From Hybos culiciformis (Eukaryota; Arthropoda; Insecta; Diptera; Hybotidae): a stretch of DNA of 64,000 bases. The stretch covers positions 24,787,557 to 24,851,556 of the forward strand of contig OZ023273.1 in the NCBI GenBank assembly GCA_964007475.1, written 5' to 3'. A model generated the notes under the pieces. It did not search any database, was not told the origin of the DNA, and saw nothing but the letters and a program-made list of their open reading frames with translations. Within the stretch, counting starts at the first letter, position 1; each line of letters opens with the position of its first letter. The position numbers and the translations under genes are program-made. This document shows, one piece after another, positions 11,950 through 21,852 of this stretch.

Positions 11950-12218
11950 TAAATGGGGGCGCTAAAATTTTAACAACTATCAGCTAATTGTTTTCTGTCA
12001 GCTCATCCCTTCCGGCTCACTCCATTTTCAATGTGAGTTCCAGTATTTAAATTTAAATTATTTTGTTAAAGAAATTCAAAAAAAATTGTTGGTTGGCGGA
12101 AAAAAAAATCGGTGGGTGAGGGAAAATTTTTTTTGCACACAAATGTCAAAAAATAAAAAATATAAACTCATAGAGTGTTGGGCTTATAATCGGTCTCTTT
12201 TTAAATAAATATTGGCTA

Positions 12219-12915
12219 AAGTGCAGAACGCGTGCACCCCTCAGATTTCGTTCAAACTTGGTGGGGTGGTAGAGGCGGTGCCAAAATCACCCCCCATGTA
12301 TTTTTTTTTGGGGGGAAAGGCCCAGTTTCCGAGTTTTGGCCCCTCAAAGTTTTCAAAAATTTGGATAGGGGAAGGAATTTTTTAACTCCGATTTGGCCTA
12401 ATTTTGGAGAGGGGATAGATGCGTACCCCGCGATGTGAAATCCAAGACGGTTTTGGCGTAAAAGGCCCCGTTTCAAAGATATAGCCCTTCAAAGTTTTCA
12501 TACATTCCAAAATATTTTACCATATTATTTTTTGGAAAAGGGCAAAATATTTCGGCCCTACTGCATAAAAATGTTCAAAATAGGAAGCTGTATGCTGAAT
12601 GGGGGACATCTGTCGCCTCCCTGAAACCCCTAGGAATTTTTTTGCTTCTAAGCTTCGAGAAAAAAAAAGGGAAAACCGGGAATAAAAAATAAGGCTAAAG
12701 TGCAGTTTATGTGAACCACTCAGAATCGGCTTAAACTTGGAGGGAGTAGAGGCGGTGCCCAAACTTCCAAAACTGAAATCAGTTCTTGGGGCAAAGGCCC
12801 CGTTTCGGAGATACGGCAAAGGTGTTGTGGAAAAAAGAAATCTAAAACAGTAAAAAAAAAATATTGTGATTTTATATAAAACACCCTGTACTGTAAATGT
12901 ATTGGTCTCACTAAT
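12219..12915. repeat. GC-richer degenerate internal repeats
   Basis: Two related blocks both start GGCTAAAGTGCAG (12212 and 12691). Each continues with a CTCAGA..C...AAACTTGG motif, AGAGGCGGTGCC and CCCCGTTTC.(A/G)AGATA. Base composition is clearly less AT-rich than the surroundings. ORFs on both strands here are not supported as genes. The copy in unit 3 is at about 27455-28150. Confidence 0.6.
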
Positions 12916-13001
12916 ATATGTAAGAGAGATACTTCATTCCAGAGCTGGATTTACTCTTCCTTTAGTATTTATTCGTAGGATAACCCCATTTTGCCTAATA
13001 A

Positions 13002-14005
13002 TCTTCTTATAAATAAAAATTAAAATTCTCTGTTTGTCTGTTTCTCTGTTTCTCTGTTTCTCTGTTTCTCTGTTTCTCTGTCCTCTGTCCTCAATCACGC
13101 CTAAACCGCTGGACCGATTTGGCTGAAATTTTGAACTTAAGTATCATGGGGGCCCGAGATGGTTATAGGGTACTAAAAATTTTGATCCGAGGCCCCGGCT
13201 ACCTTAGAAGCCGGTTTTGAAATTTAGGTATATTCCAATAAAATATAGTAGCGTTGGACCCGAAGACGCTATTTAAAAAACTGAATGTTGAGAGACCCCC
13301 AACCGTTGTCCCAGGGCCAATTCGGGGGCTATACAACAAAATTCGAAATTTTAAAATTTTGGAAATAAGGAGCCTAGATACGCGAAATGGTTATAAGGTA
13401 CTAGAAATTTTGATCCGAAGCCCCGACGGGGGGCTACCTTAGAAGCCGGTTCTGAAATTTAGATATATTCCGATAAAATGTTGTAGCGTTGGACCTGAAA
13501 TTTAAAAAACTGGATGTTGAAAAGCCCCCAACCGTCTAAGAGCTCAATTGCGGGGCTATACAACAAATTCCGAAATTTTAAAATTTTGAAAATAAGGAGC
13601 CTAGAGACACGATTGGTTATATTTTTTATCCAAGGCACCGACGGGGGGCTATCTTAGAAGGCAGTTTTGTAATTTAGGTATATTCCGATATAATATTATA
13701 GCGTTGGACACGAATCGACTATTTAGAATACTGGATGTGTTAAGACACCGGGGAAGTATTTAAAAAAATTTGAAATTCTGTTTTTTTTTAGTGCACAAAA
13801 TGCAATTTAGGTATATTCCGATAAAATATTATAGCGTTGGACCCGAATCGACTATTTAGAAGACTGGATGTGTTAAAGCAGCGGGGAAGTGGCTATTTAA
13901 CAAATTTTTAAATTCTGTTTTTTTAGTGCACATAATCTGGATTAAAGTGTTTTGATATTAATATAAGTTCGGAACTACCGTGCGAAGCCGGGTATTTCAA
14001 TTAGT
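13002..14005 (+). mobile_element. Helitron-like element, copy 2
   Basis: Same organisation as 1403-2465 (TC start, GC segment plus TTAGT end), with a shorter CTGTTTCT array (about 6 copies) and a missing GGCAGGGTG stretch near 13197. Confidence 0.45.
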
Positions 14006-15387
14006 ATTAAATATAATAATTTGGCATTATGGTATCCTTTTTTCTTGAAAATCAGCTCTTATGGCATTTCACGTATCATCTTTAATATTTTTTTCCGATT
14101 GCAACTATAGGACAGAAATTACAATTTGAAGTGGCGCGTTTCATGTCATCCAAAAATCATTTGATTCAATAAGAAAAAGTTTTTTTTACGTTAATTATTT
14201 TTTTGGCCATCATCATAATCATAAAAAATCCTTTATAAAAAAAATGTATTTAATTTCTGTGTATGAAAATAAATATGTAGATATGTACATATTTTTAAAA
14301 TAAATATTATTTTGAAGAGCATAGCAAACTATTGAGATCAAGAAGTTAAAGTAAATATATATACGAAAACAATTTTTTTTATGGGATCAAAGCAAATAAA
14401 GTTTTTTTTGAATTTAAATTTTAAAACAAAAATTAATATTAAATAGGAAAAAAATTATTAATTTTTATTTAAGTTATCTAAATAACAAATTTTTTTTATA
14501 ATATTAAAATATTTTTATAACACGTTCAAACCGGCGTGACCCAGCGGTTGGTATCATGTGATTATTTTATCTGGCGGTGTGACGCACCGGTGGGTCACAT
14601 GTAAATATTTCATCGGGCGGCGTGTACTACCGGTGGGTCACATTAGAATCCAGCCAGATGAACAGAAATACAAAAAGCAGCACCGGCGTCAACGTGATGT
14701 AAAGTGTAAAACATTTTTTTAATCACAAAACATAAATATTTTGTTCATAATTGGGAACATCAGTAATTATCAATCAAATGATATTAATAAAAATCAGCTT
14801 AAAAAAATTCGTATAAGAATAAACTATTCTATACCTGAGTATATAAGAATATGCATTTATGAATTTTATATTCAGAAAACAAAAATTGTTCATTTTTTAT
14901 TCACATTCGAAAAATAGCAGTGATGAAGAATTTGAAATAAAAAAATTATATATACATATTATAGAAGTTGAGTTTGAAGAATTCTTCTATTTACCACTAC
15001 TATTAAAATATTTTTTAATTTCTGACAATTATCGGTTATAAAGTTATGTTGGTCAGTCAAAACACTACGCGAAACGAGATAATCAAATGTCCATGATGCT
15101 CCATGTACTTTTTATTCGTAAACTGATTTAGAAGAATTAAAAAGATATGCTTGTTAAAAAGATATATCTGACACTTACCAACCTATACAATAATTTGTAA
15201 ACTGTTTGTATTAAGCAGATATGAAATAAATAAATAAATAAATAATATCGCATCCAAGTAATTATAGCCAAGTTAATAAATAACACTTTCCAATAAATAA
15301 GATCAATAAATAAATTTAATAAAAAAATATTTTATTTTCATGCAAAATCAATTAAATAAATAAATAAAATATTATTATCAATTCCAG
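14006..15387. other. Non-coding spacer with GC-rich GGTGGGTCAC repeats
   Basis: At about 14521-14645 a motif ACCGGTGGGTCACAT / CATCTGGCGG recurs two to three times, about 50 bp apart, in otherwise AT-rich DNA. Unit 1 has lost most of this block. No gene is supported. Confidence 0.55.
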
Positions 15388-15415
15388 TTTATTGTCTCAT
15401 CTAGATGTTTTCAAA

Positions 15416-16352
15416 TTAAATGTCAGTGTGTTGTTTGATCCAATCAACATAGTTGGAAACACTGATGTATGGACCACCGCACATGTAAGTAAAAAAACTT
15501 GCTACCCCAGCTAATTTTCCCTCAAATGTGGCTGGGCCACCAGAATCTCCTTGGCAAGCTCCATTACCATTATTCAAGCACATAAATTTTCCTCCGAACA
15601 AATCAATTTGGATGCATACTGCAGGAGATAATGCTGTTAAAGTATTATATTTCAAAAGAGGTGAGAGATCTGAATTATTTCCAACTTTTCCCCATCCAGA
15701 AATGTCAACTTGTCCGCCTGAAGGAACTTGCTTAGTCATTAATGCAATTGGTTGAATTTTATCACTGAAAGTAAGTGGTTGATCTAATTCTAAAATTGCC
15801 AATTCATTGAGTTGCGAATTCTTGTAAATAATGATATTTTTTACTTTTCTGAGAACACCGGCTTTTGTGTCATTCATATACGATGATCCAGCCAAAACAC
15901 TGAAAATTGAGAATGGTTTCACACTGAAAAAGAAAAAAAAAGAAAATTTTAAAAAAATAATAAATACTTTTTGATTCTAAAAAATGTTAAAAATATTATA
16001 AAATTCAAGATTTGTACTTAAATGTACATTATTTTGTAATCCAAATTAAAATGATTAATGTCTCAGAAATTTTTAGACTTTATTAATTTTTCTTAATTAA
16101 TTAAATAAAAACTTACGCCTGAACATTTTCATAAGCACAGCAATGAGCTGCAGTTAAGATATATTTGGCTGAAAGAATTGATCCACCGCAATTATGTTCT
16201 CCGTGAACTCGGAACGATACTTGATATGGAAATTTTTCAATTTTTGTGAACTTCCCACCAACTATCTTACCTCCATTTGAATCATTTAAAATTTTAAATG
16301 CAAATGCACCACTAAGGCAAATAACACTTAAAATAACTAATGATTTGAACAT
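15416..16352 (-). CDS. Secreted chymotrypsin-like serine protease A2 (D102E variant)
   Basis: Exons 16352-16117 and 15923-15416 join in frame to give 247 aa. Exon 1 encodes the same protein as A1 (signal peptide, GGK/IVGG, TAAHC). Exon 2 again has Glu119 in NELAIL instead of Asp and lacks the LPDV residues found in A3, but keeps GDSGGP (Ser206). It differs from A1 mainly in the loop between the two Cys residues before [18 protein letters not shown] against [13 protein letters not shown], and NNGNGAC against [15 protein letters not shown] on the minus strand is at 15388-15393. Activity is uncertain because Glu at this position is rarely tolerated in S1 proteases. Confidence 0.85.
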
Positions 16353-16431
16353 TTTTCTATGGTCAAAGAGAAACCTTTTAATTGCTATGAAAACAGAATA
16401 CTAATTGTGATTTATTTGAATTGATTTGTGG

Positions 16432-16439
16432 TATTTATA
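16432..16439 (-). promoter_or_regulatory. TATA box of A2
   Basis: TATAAATA, 80 bp upstream of the A2 ATG; same position as in A1 and A3. Confidence 0.6.
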
Positions 16440-16572
16440 TCTAAGGACCAAAAAATAATTTCAGGTAAAAAATGTGTTCATGATATCAAAAATTAATTCA
16501 AGAATCTGATAACACTTATCATTTTCAAGTTGTAGAAATTTATTTTGATTAAACTGTGACGATGTCAAGAGT

Positions 16573-17742
16573 GATTTATTTCTAAGAATTTTTTAATCTT
16601 TTCTTCGTAAAACATTTGTTCGTAAACATTTGTTCGTAAAACATTTCTTCGTAAAAACATTTCTTCGCATTAGCCAGCATGACGCTCGCGTCATAAGTTA
16701 ATGCAGTCATGGGTCTCAACAGCTTACGAAGAAAATTTTTACGAACAAAAGTTTTACGAACAAATGTTTTACGAAGAAATGTTTTATAAAACATAACACA
16801 CTTTTCACTTTTAGCGTTACCCAGAGCTAACGACGTGGACGTATTTTTTTTAATTTTTTTTTTTGATATTTTTTCATATATTTTTTTATTTTTTTTTATA
16901 TTTTTTTTTTTTATATTTTTTTTTTTTATATTTTTTTTTTTTATATTTGTTTTTCATATTTTTTTTTAATATTTTTTATATTTTTTTTTTATATATATTT
17001 TTTTTTAATATTTTTTATATTTTTTTTTTATATTTATTTTTTTATATATTTTTTTTTAATATTTTTTATATTTTTTTTTTTAATATTTTTTATATATTTT
17101 TTTTTAATATTTTTTATATTTTTGTTTTTAATTCTTCTTTACTTTTTGGTTTTTTAGAAACTTTTTTTTACACGTTATTTTTTTTTGACAGTAGTACAAT
17201 TTTTTAAATTATAATATTATCAGCAAGATATTGTTTCCTTTCAAGCTGATCATATTTCGACAATATTTTTGTTTTTAAGCCTTTCCTTCCCATTACGAAG
17301 TTTTTTTTTTTTTTTTATAAAGAAATATTTACGAAGAAATGTTTTACGAAGAAATGGTCTACGAAGAAATGTTTTACGAAGAAATGTTTTACGAACAAAT
17401 GTTTTACGAACAAATGTTTTTACGAAGAAATGTTTTACGAACAAATGTTTACGAACAAATGTTTTACGAACAAATGTTTTACGAACAAATGTTTTACGAA
17501 CAAATGTTTACGAACAAATGTTTTTACGAACAAATGTTTTTACGAACAAATGTTTTACGAACAAATGTTTTTACGAAGAAATGTTTTACGAAGAAATGTT
17601 TTACGAACAAATGTTTTACGAACAAATGTTTTACGAACAAATGTTTTACGAACAAATGTTTTTACGAAGAAATGTTTTACGAAGAAATTTTTACGAACAA
17701 ATGTTTTACGAAGAAAAAATTACGAACAAATGAAGGTCTACC
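16573..17742. mobile_element. Foldback-like element, copy 2
   Basis: Flanks GTCAAGAGT (16564-16572) and GTCAAGAGC (17743-17751). The right arm (17327-17725) has an expanded array of about 25 units of the 15-bp TTTTACGAASAAATG repeat, against about 11 in copy 1. The left arm and the central palindrome are reduced. Overlapping ORFs in all three forward frames (FYEQM, TNKCF, LRTNV) are translations of the repeat, not genes. Confidence 0.75.
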
Positions 17743-17751
17743 GTCAAGAGC

Positions 17752-18129
17752 ATGTCTTGAAGAATAATAATAATAATAAAATTAAATAGAAAAATATAAT
17801 AATTCTATTATATTTTATATTTTACTACGTAAAATATACAATCGTTGCAGCAATTCAAAATTTAGTAAAATTCTATCTGTTTTGAAATTCAACAACCAAG
17901 TAACAATTACTTAATGGAAAAATTATTTTGTACTTTTGTATAATAATGTTGATAAAGGTACAAAATAAAAACAATGATTCGTTTATAATATAATGATAAA
18001 TGGAGCATTAAAATTTATTAAACTTATTAAGAAGAGTTTTTTCGTCCATAAGAATAAAATAACTTTACTTGTACGTATTTCCTTATTGAAAATGATTACT
18101 GACATATGATTGTATCTCGATTACCTTAG
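17752..18129. other. Non-coding AT-rich sequence
   Basis: Copy of 6224-6602. No gene seen. Confidence 0.6.
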
Positions 18130-18504
18130 GCTTAGTATGCTGATACAAAAAAAGCAGTACGATGTGAAAAAAAATGAGAATTTTCATATAAATTTTTGCT
18201 GCTGAAAAATGTTTGAACATTTTTTTTTGGTTTTTGCTATGTAGTACACTGATAAAAAAAAAATTGTTTACTGGGTGACAAAAAATCTATTTTGCAGCTG
18301 CTTTTTTTTTCAAATATTTTTCTACCCACGTAGATAAATGATTGCAAAAACTTGACATAACAAAAAGTTTGTTTGATTTGTTTTTAAAATTAATAAATAT
18401 AATCAGATGCATGTGTCAAATAGTTGTCACAATTTATCAAACATTTTTCAGATATTTTTGAGTGATATTTTTTGCAAGCTTTTTTTCTCACAGCGTACTA
18501 AGCT
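18130..18504. mobile_element. 375-bp inverted-repeat element (MITE), unit 2
   Basis: Copy of 6603-6979 at the same site, with the same TTAG flanks. Present before units 1 and 2 separated. Confidence 0.65.
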
Positions 18505-20088
18505 TTAGTTACAACATTTTTTTTACAAAATCCATAAATTAAAAATCTTTAATATTTAAAAAAAAAAAGTACATTTCTTATTAATTTCCGTTTTTTTTTA
18601 AATATTAAAAACTTATTTCTTTATTTTAAATTTTTGTCAAAGTTTCCTTACTTGAAGATTATGTTTTTACAGATTTTGAAAATAATGATTTTGATATTAA
18701 GAATTTTGTTATTAAAGGTACCTAAATATTTTGATAATAAAGATATCGTCATACAATCAAGATATATATTTTTAGTAACTTAAAATACCAAATACTTTAG
18801 GTACTACAAATTACATTTCAATTCTAAAGTTTTTTCAATAGAGCGTTTATGTCATGAAAGTATCATATCCTAAAAATAAATAATTTGTAATAAAAAAAAC
18901 CCTTCAAATTAACCGAGAATTATTAAAATTTCGTTTTAAATCATTTTTATTTTAAAGTTCTTGAAATATATTCAAAAATTCCAAAATTTTATTAAAATGA
19001 AAAACTTACTTTTTCAATTTAGGTATTTATTTTATTCCAAAATAATTTTGACTTTTCAAAAACAAAAGTATATAATGATTAAATTACTTTATTTTTACAT
19101 GATTATCAATTATTATATATTCATAAAATATATATACGCAATAAGTGTGTCTATTAAAAGTTTCTGTATATAATTTCTATCAGTTACTTATTATTTGCTT
19201 AATCCACTCAAATCAATTCAACTAATAAATCCTAATCAATTTTTTTGAAGATAAAATAAGCAATTGAAAAATGCGATAAGTTAATAACTACAGATACTTT
19301 TTTTTAAGTAGCTAACTTTAAAGACGTAAAGGTAAAATCCAATAAATACTTAAATTTGATTAACAAATATTTATATTTTTAATTTATGAAGTTGTTAATG
19401 AAATTATATATCTCTATATCTACCTACTTTAACGTTATTTTTTTTATTATTCATTTTATGTTTTCTATTTTGATTGACGAAAATTTTTTTTTTTTTTGTC
19501 CTTAAGAAAATCTGACAATTTCTTATAAATCGTATGCAACTAAATCTTTTACTAAAAAAAATTTCTTTCTATCAAGAAAAATTGAGTCCCTTGTATTACT
19601 GAAAAAATATTCCATTCGAATCAAATTTTGTTTTTACCTTATCATTCATATTTAAAAAATTAAGAAACTTTAACATGTTAGTTACCGACTAATGACATAA
19701 GAACTCATATGAGCAGTATATTTGTTCATCAAGTAAACCTACGAACCTAAGTAATAGTATAAGATAGGGTTTTGTAAAGATAGAATATTTTTTTTTAATT
19801 TTTTTTCGCTGTTATTTTAATTCCGCCGTTTTGAACCTAAATTTTAGAAAATACAACAAGTTAAGTTTCAAATTATCTAATTGGTAGAGTTAAGTTTCAA
19901 ATTATCTAATTGCGCAGCACATGTCAAAACCTTATCTGACGGCATTTCCAAAACTCTATATTAGGTCTCGTATATCAATAGATTATTCGAAGACCTGGCA
20001 AAAGAAAGAATATTAACTTATTATAAGAGTTTTCGTAAACTATAATGCAAAGTACAAAAATTACAAGATAATACTTTTTTATATAATT
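18505..20088. other. Non-coding spacer between A2 and B2
   Basis: AT-rich, matching unit 1 apart from about 150 bp (19617-19785) retained here and in unit 3 but lost from unit 1. The ORF at 18961-19173 has no recognisable domain. Confidence 0.55.
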
Positions 20089-21025
20089 TTAACTTCTTCG
20101 AGCATATTTATTTATCCAATCTAAATAATTTGCAACATTTACAAACATATCAGGTGTTTGACTTCCACAAGCTCTTATGCCGAAACTGGTAGCACCTGCC
20201 AGCTTGCCATTATATACAGCCGGTCCACCTGAATCACCATAACAAACGCCATTTCCCACCTTACGACTAAAGCATAATATTTCTTTTCTCAATATTCCAG
20301 TTAAACTGAAACACTCTCTTTTCGACATTCCTGTAACATGATTATATTCAAAACTTTTGAAATTTTTCCTTTTTCTGCATCTTTTCCCCATCCTGAAACA
20401 TTAATTTGTGCTCCAGCTGGTATTTCATCCACATTCAGCTCAATTTTTTTCACTTTGTCAGAAAATATAAATGGCTCTGTAATTTCTAACAAAGCAATAT
20501 CATTTAATAATAAATTATTCGAAATTTTATATTCTTCATGAGCCCTGATACTTTTCACATTGCGTACAATCCGTTTCTCATCACTTAAATCAACAACTCC
20601 GGCAAAAATTTTTATATTTTCAGGAAGTGTTCTGAGAAATAAAAGGCAAACAAAGAAATATTCATATTTTTATAAAAGTCCATATAAAATCAGAAGGTAA
20701 TTGAAATTATATTTAATTAATTATATTTATAACATCTGTACATTTTAAAATTTTTGAATAACATAATAAATATAATTTTATATAATATATAAAGTAAGAT
20801 TTTGTCTTCCAATTTAACATTATATTTAAACCAAACAAACTCAATTTCCAAGGGAACAATATTTAATCTTCTAGATTCTAAATACTCACAATATTCCATT
20901 ATTTGAAACACAATGAGCTGCTGTTAAAATAAAACTTTCAGAAATTATTGAACCACCACAAAAACTTCCAGAATTTCCAAGCTTCAGATAAACTTGATAT
21001 GGAAACTGATTTTTAGTTGCAGAAA
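20089..21025 (-). pseudogene. Protease B2 pseudogene
   Basis: Exon 2 (20631-20089) plus truncated exon 1 (21025-20890). It retains NDIALL, GWGK and YGDSGGPA. It carries the same 1-bp T deletion as B1 (near 20346) that shifts the frame between KVL and the HVTGMSKR segment, and the same loss of everything upstream of FPYQVYL region exon 1 sequence. No promoter lies upstream; a MULE follows after 110 bp. Reading through the region is possible only as two overlapping frames. Confidence 0.9.
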
Positions 21026-21133
21026 GCTCTTGTTGTCTTTTTCAGATTGTAATAAACATAACGAATTACGAATAAAATAATCGTGGTTTTTGACCCAGTA
21101 AAATAAAAATTTTAATCAGCTCTATATAAATAC

Positions 21134-21245
21134 GGTGGGGTGTCACAACATCAACAGGACATAAAGTCAGTTGACTTTATGTCTCAATTTTTGAGACATA
21201 AAGTCAACTGACTTTATGTCTCATTCAAAAGGGACATAAAGTCAA
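21134..21245. repeat. MULE left terminal inverted repeat with internal palindromes
   Basis: Contains near-palindromic 26-bp modules built from GACATAAAGTCA and TGACTTTATGTC. The first two are inside the TIR and a third starts at its inner edge and runs to 21259. Each could fold on its own or act as a repeated transposase-binding site. The partner is 24432-24543. Confidence 0.9.
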
Positions 21246-21319
21246 CTGACTTTATGTCTCAAATTTTTTTTTACTTCTTGATTCAGATTTTTTTATTTTT
21301 TTTTAATTTTTTTTCATTT

Positions 21320-21545
21320 TTTAAATTTCAAATCCAAGGTTAGTCTTCTTAATAATATATATATATATATATTTATAGAAGTTTCAATGCTTTATATAAG
21401 TTTGGATGCTAAACGGATAATTTTTTTTGCACAAAAACAAGTTTTTAAAAAAAAGTTGTTTGAACAACAACAACATCCTTTTGGAAAAGGCCTAAAATCA
21501 ACAACACACACCTTTTCCAAAAGAACAATTACATATTAAATTAAG
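21320..21545. repeat. Subterminal duplicate of transposase-derived sequence (left)
   Basis: Shares ATTTATAGAAGTTTC, AAGTTTGGATGCTAAACGG and CTTTTCCAAAAGAACAATTA with 24170-24345, and the first two motifs with transposase exon 4 (about 22313-22361). It is therefore a decayed partial copy of the coding region lying between the TIR and the gene. Confidence 0.7.
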
Positions 21546-21561
21546 TTATTACATATAAAAT

Positions 21562-21852
21562 AAGCGTCGCGCGACGGGTGCGGACACGTGGAGGCGCGGC
21601 GGGTGCGGGCGCGGGCGCGTGGTGGNNNNNNNNNNNNNNNNNNNNNNNNNNNNNNNNNNNNNNNNNNNNNNNNNNNNNNNNNNNNNNNNNNNNNNNNNNN
21701 NNNNNNNNNNNNNNNNNNNNNNNNNNNNNNNNNNNNNNNNNNNNNNNNNNNNNNNNNNNNNNNNNNNNNNNNNNNNNNNNNNNNNNNNNNNNNNNNNNNN
21801 NNNNNNNNNNNNNNNNNNNNNNNNNCGTGTGCGTTCGCGCCCCGCGCCACGC
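21562..21852. other. GC-rich block containing a 200-N assembly gap
   Basis: N run 21626-21825, bordered by extremely GC-rich sequence (GGGTGCGGGCGCGGGCGCGT on the left, CGTGTGCGTTCGCGCCCCGC on the right) in a genome otherwise near three-quarters AT. It interrupts the transposase RING finger. The round gap length suggests a placeholder. ORFs across the N run have no meaning. Confidence 0.9.

Larger units (their letters stand above)
9811..12977. mobile_element. 3.2-kb segment flanked by 12-bp direct repeats, unit 2
   Basis: GGATAACCCCAT occurs at 9799-9810 and 12978-12989. Unit 1 has it once (1379-1390) with the intervening 3167 bp missing. Unit 3 has the segment (25495-28212) with one repeat slightly mutated. 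This fits either an insertion with a long target duplication or a deletion in unit 1 between the repeats. Terminal inverted repeats are weak at best (subterminal AGAGTAAA / TTTACTCT). It contains a decayed ORF, a nested 466-bp element and GC-richer internal repeats. Confidence 0.55.
9374..21025. repeat. Tandem cassette unit 2 (protease A2 + B2)
   Basis: Second head-to-tail cassette copy, 11.65 kb. It contains the 3.2-kb segment, Helitron-like copy 2, A2, Foldback copy 2, the 375-bp element and B2. A1 to A2 spacing is 11751 bp and B1 to B2 is 11652 bp. Confidence 0.85.

Noticed and set aside
12232..12911. ORFs of 62-100 aa on both strands, repeated at 27470-28146
   Set aside because: Overlapping on opposite strands in a GC-richer non-coding repeat, with no domain and frame differences between copies.
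17339..17710. Regularly spaced short repeats, considered as a CRISPR array
   Set aside because: The repeats are contiguous 14-16 bp units without unique spacers, and this is an animal genome.
17269..17789. Three overlapping forward ORFs (119-154 aa) with regular peptide repeats; could suggest a repeat protein
   Set aside because: All three frames are open because the 15-bp unit has no stop in any frame; they lie in the arm of a Foldback-like element.
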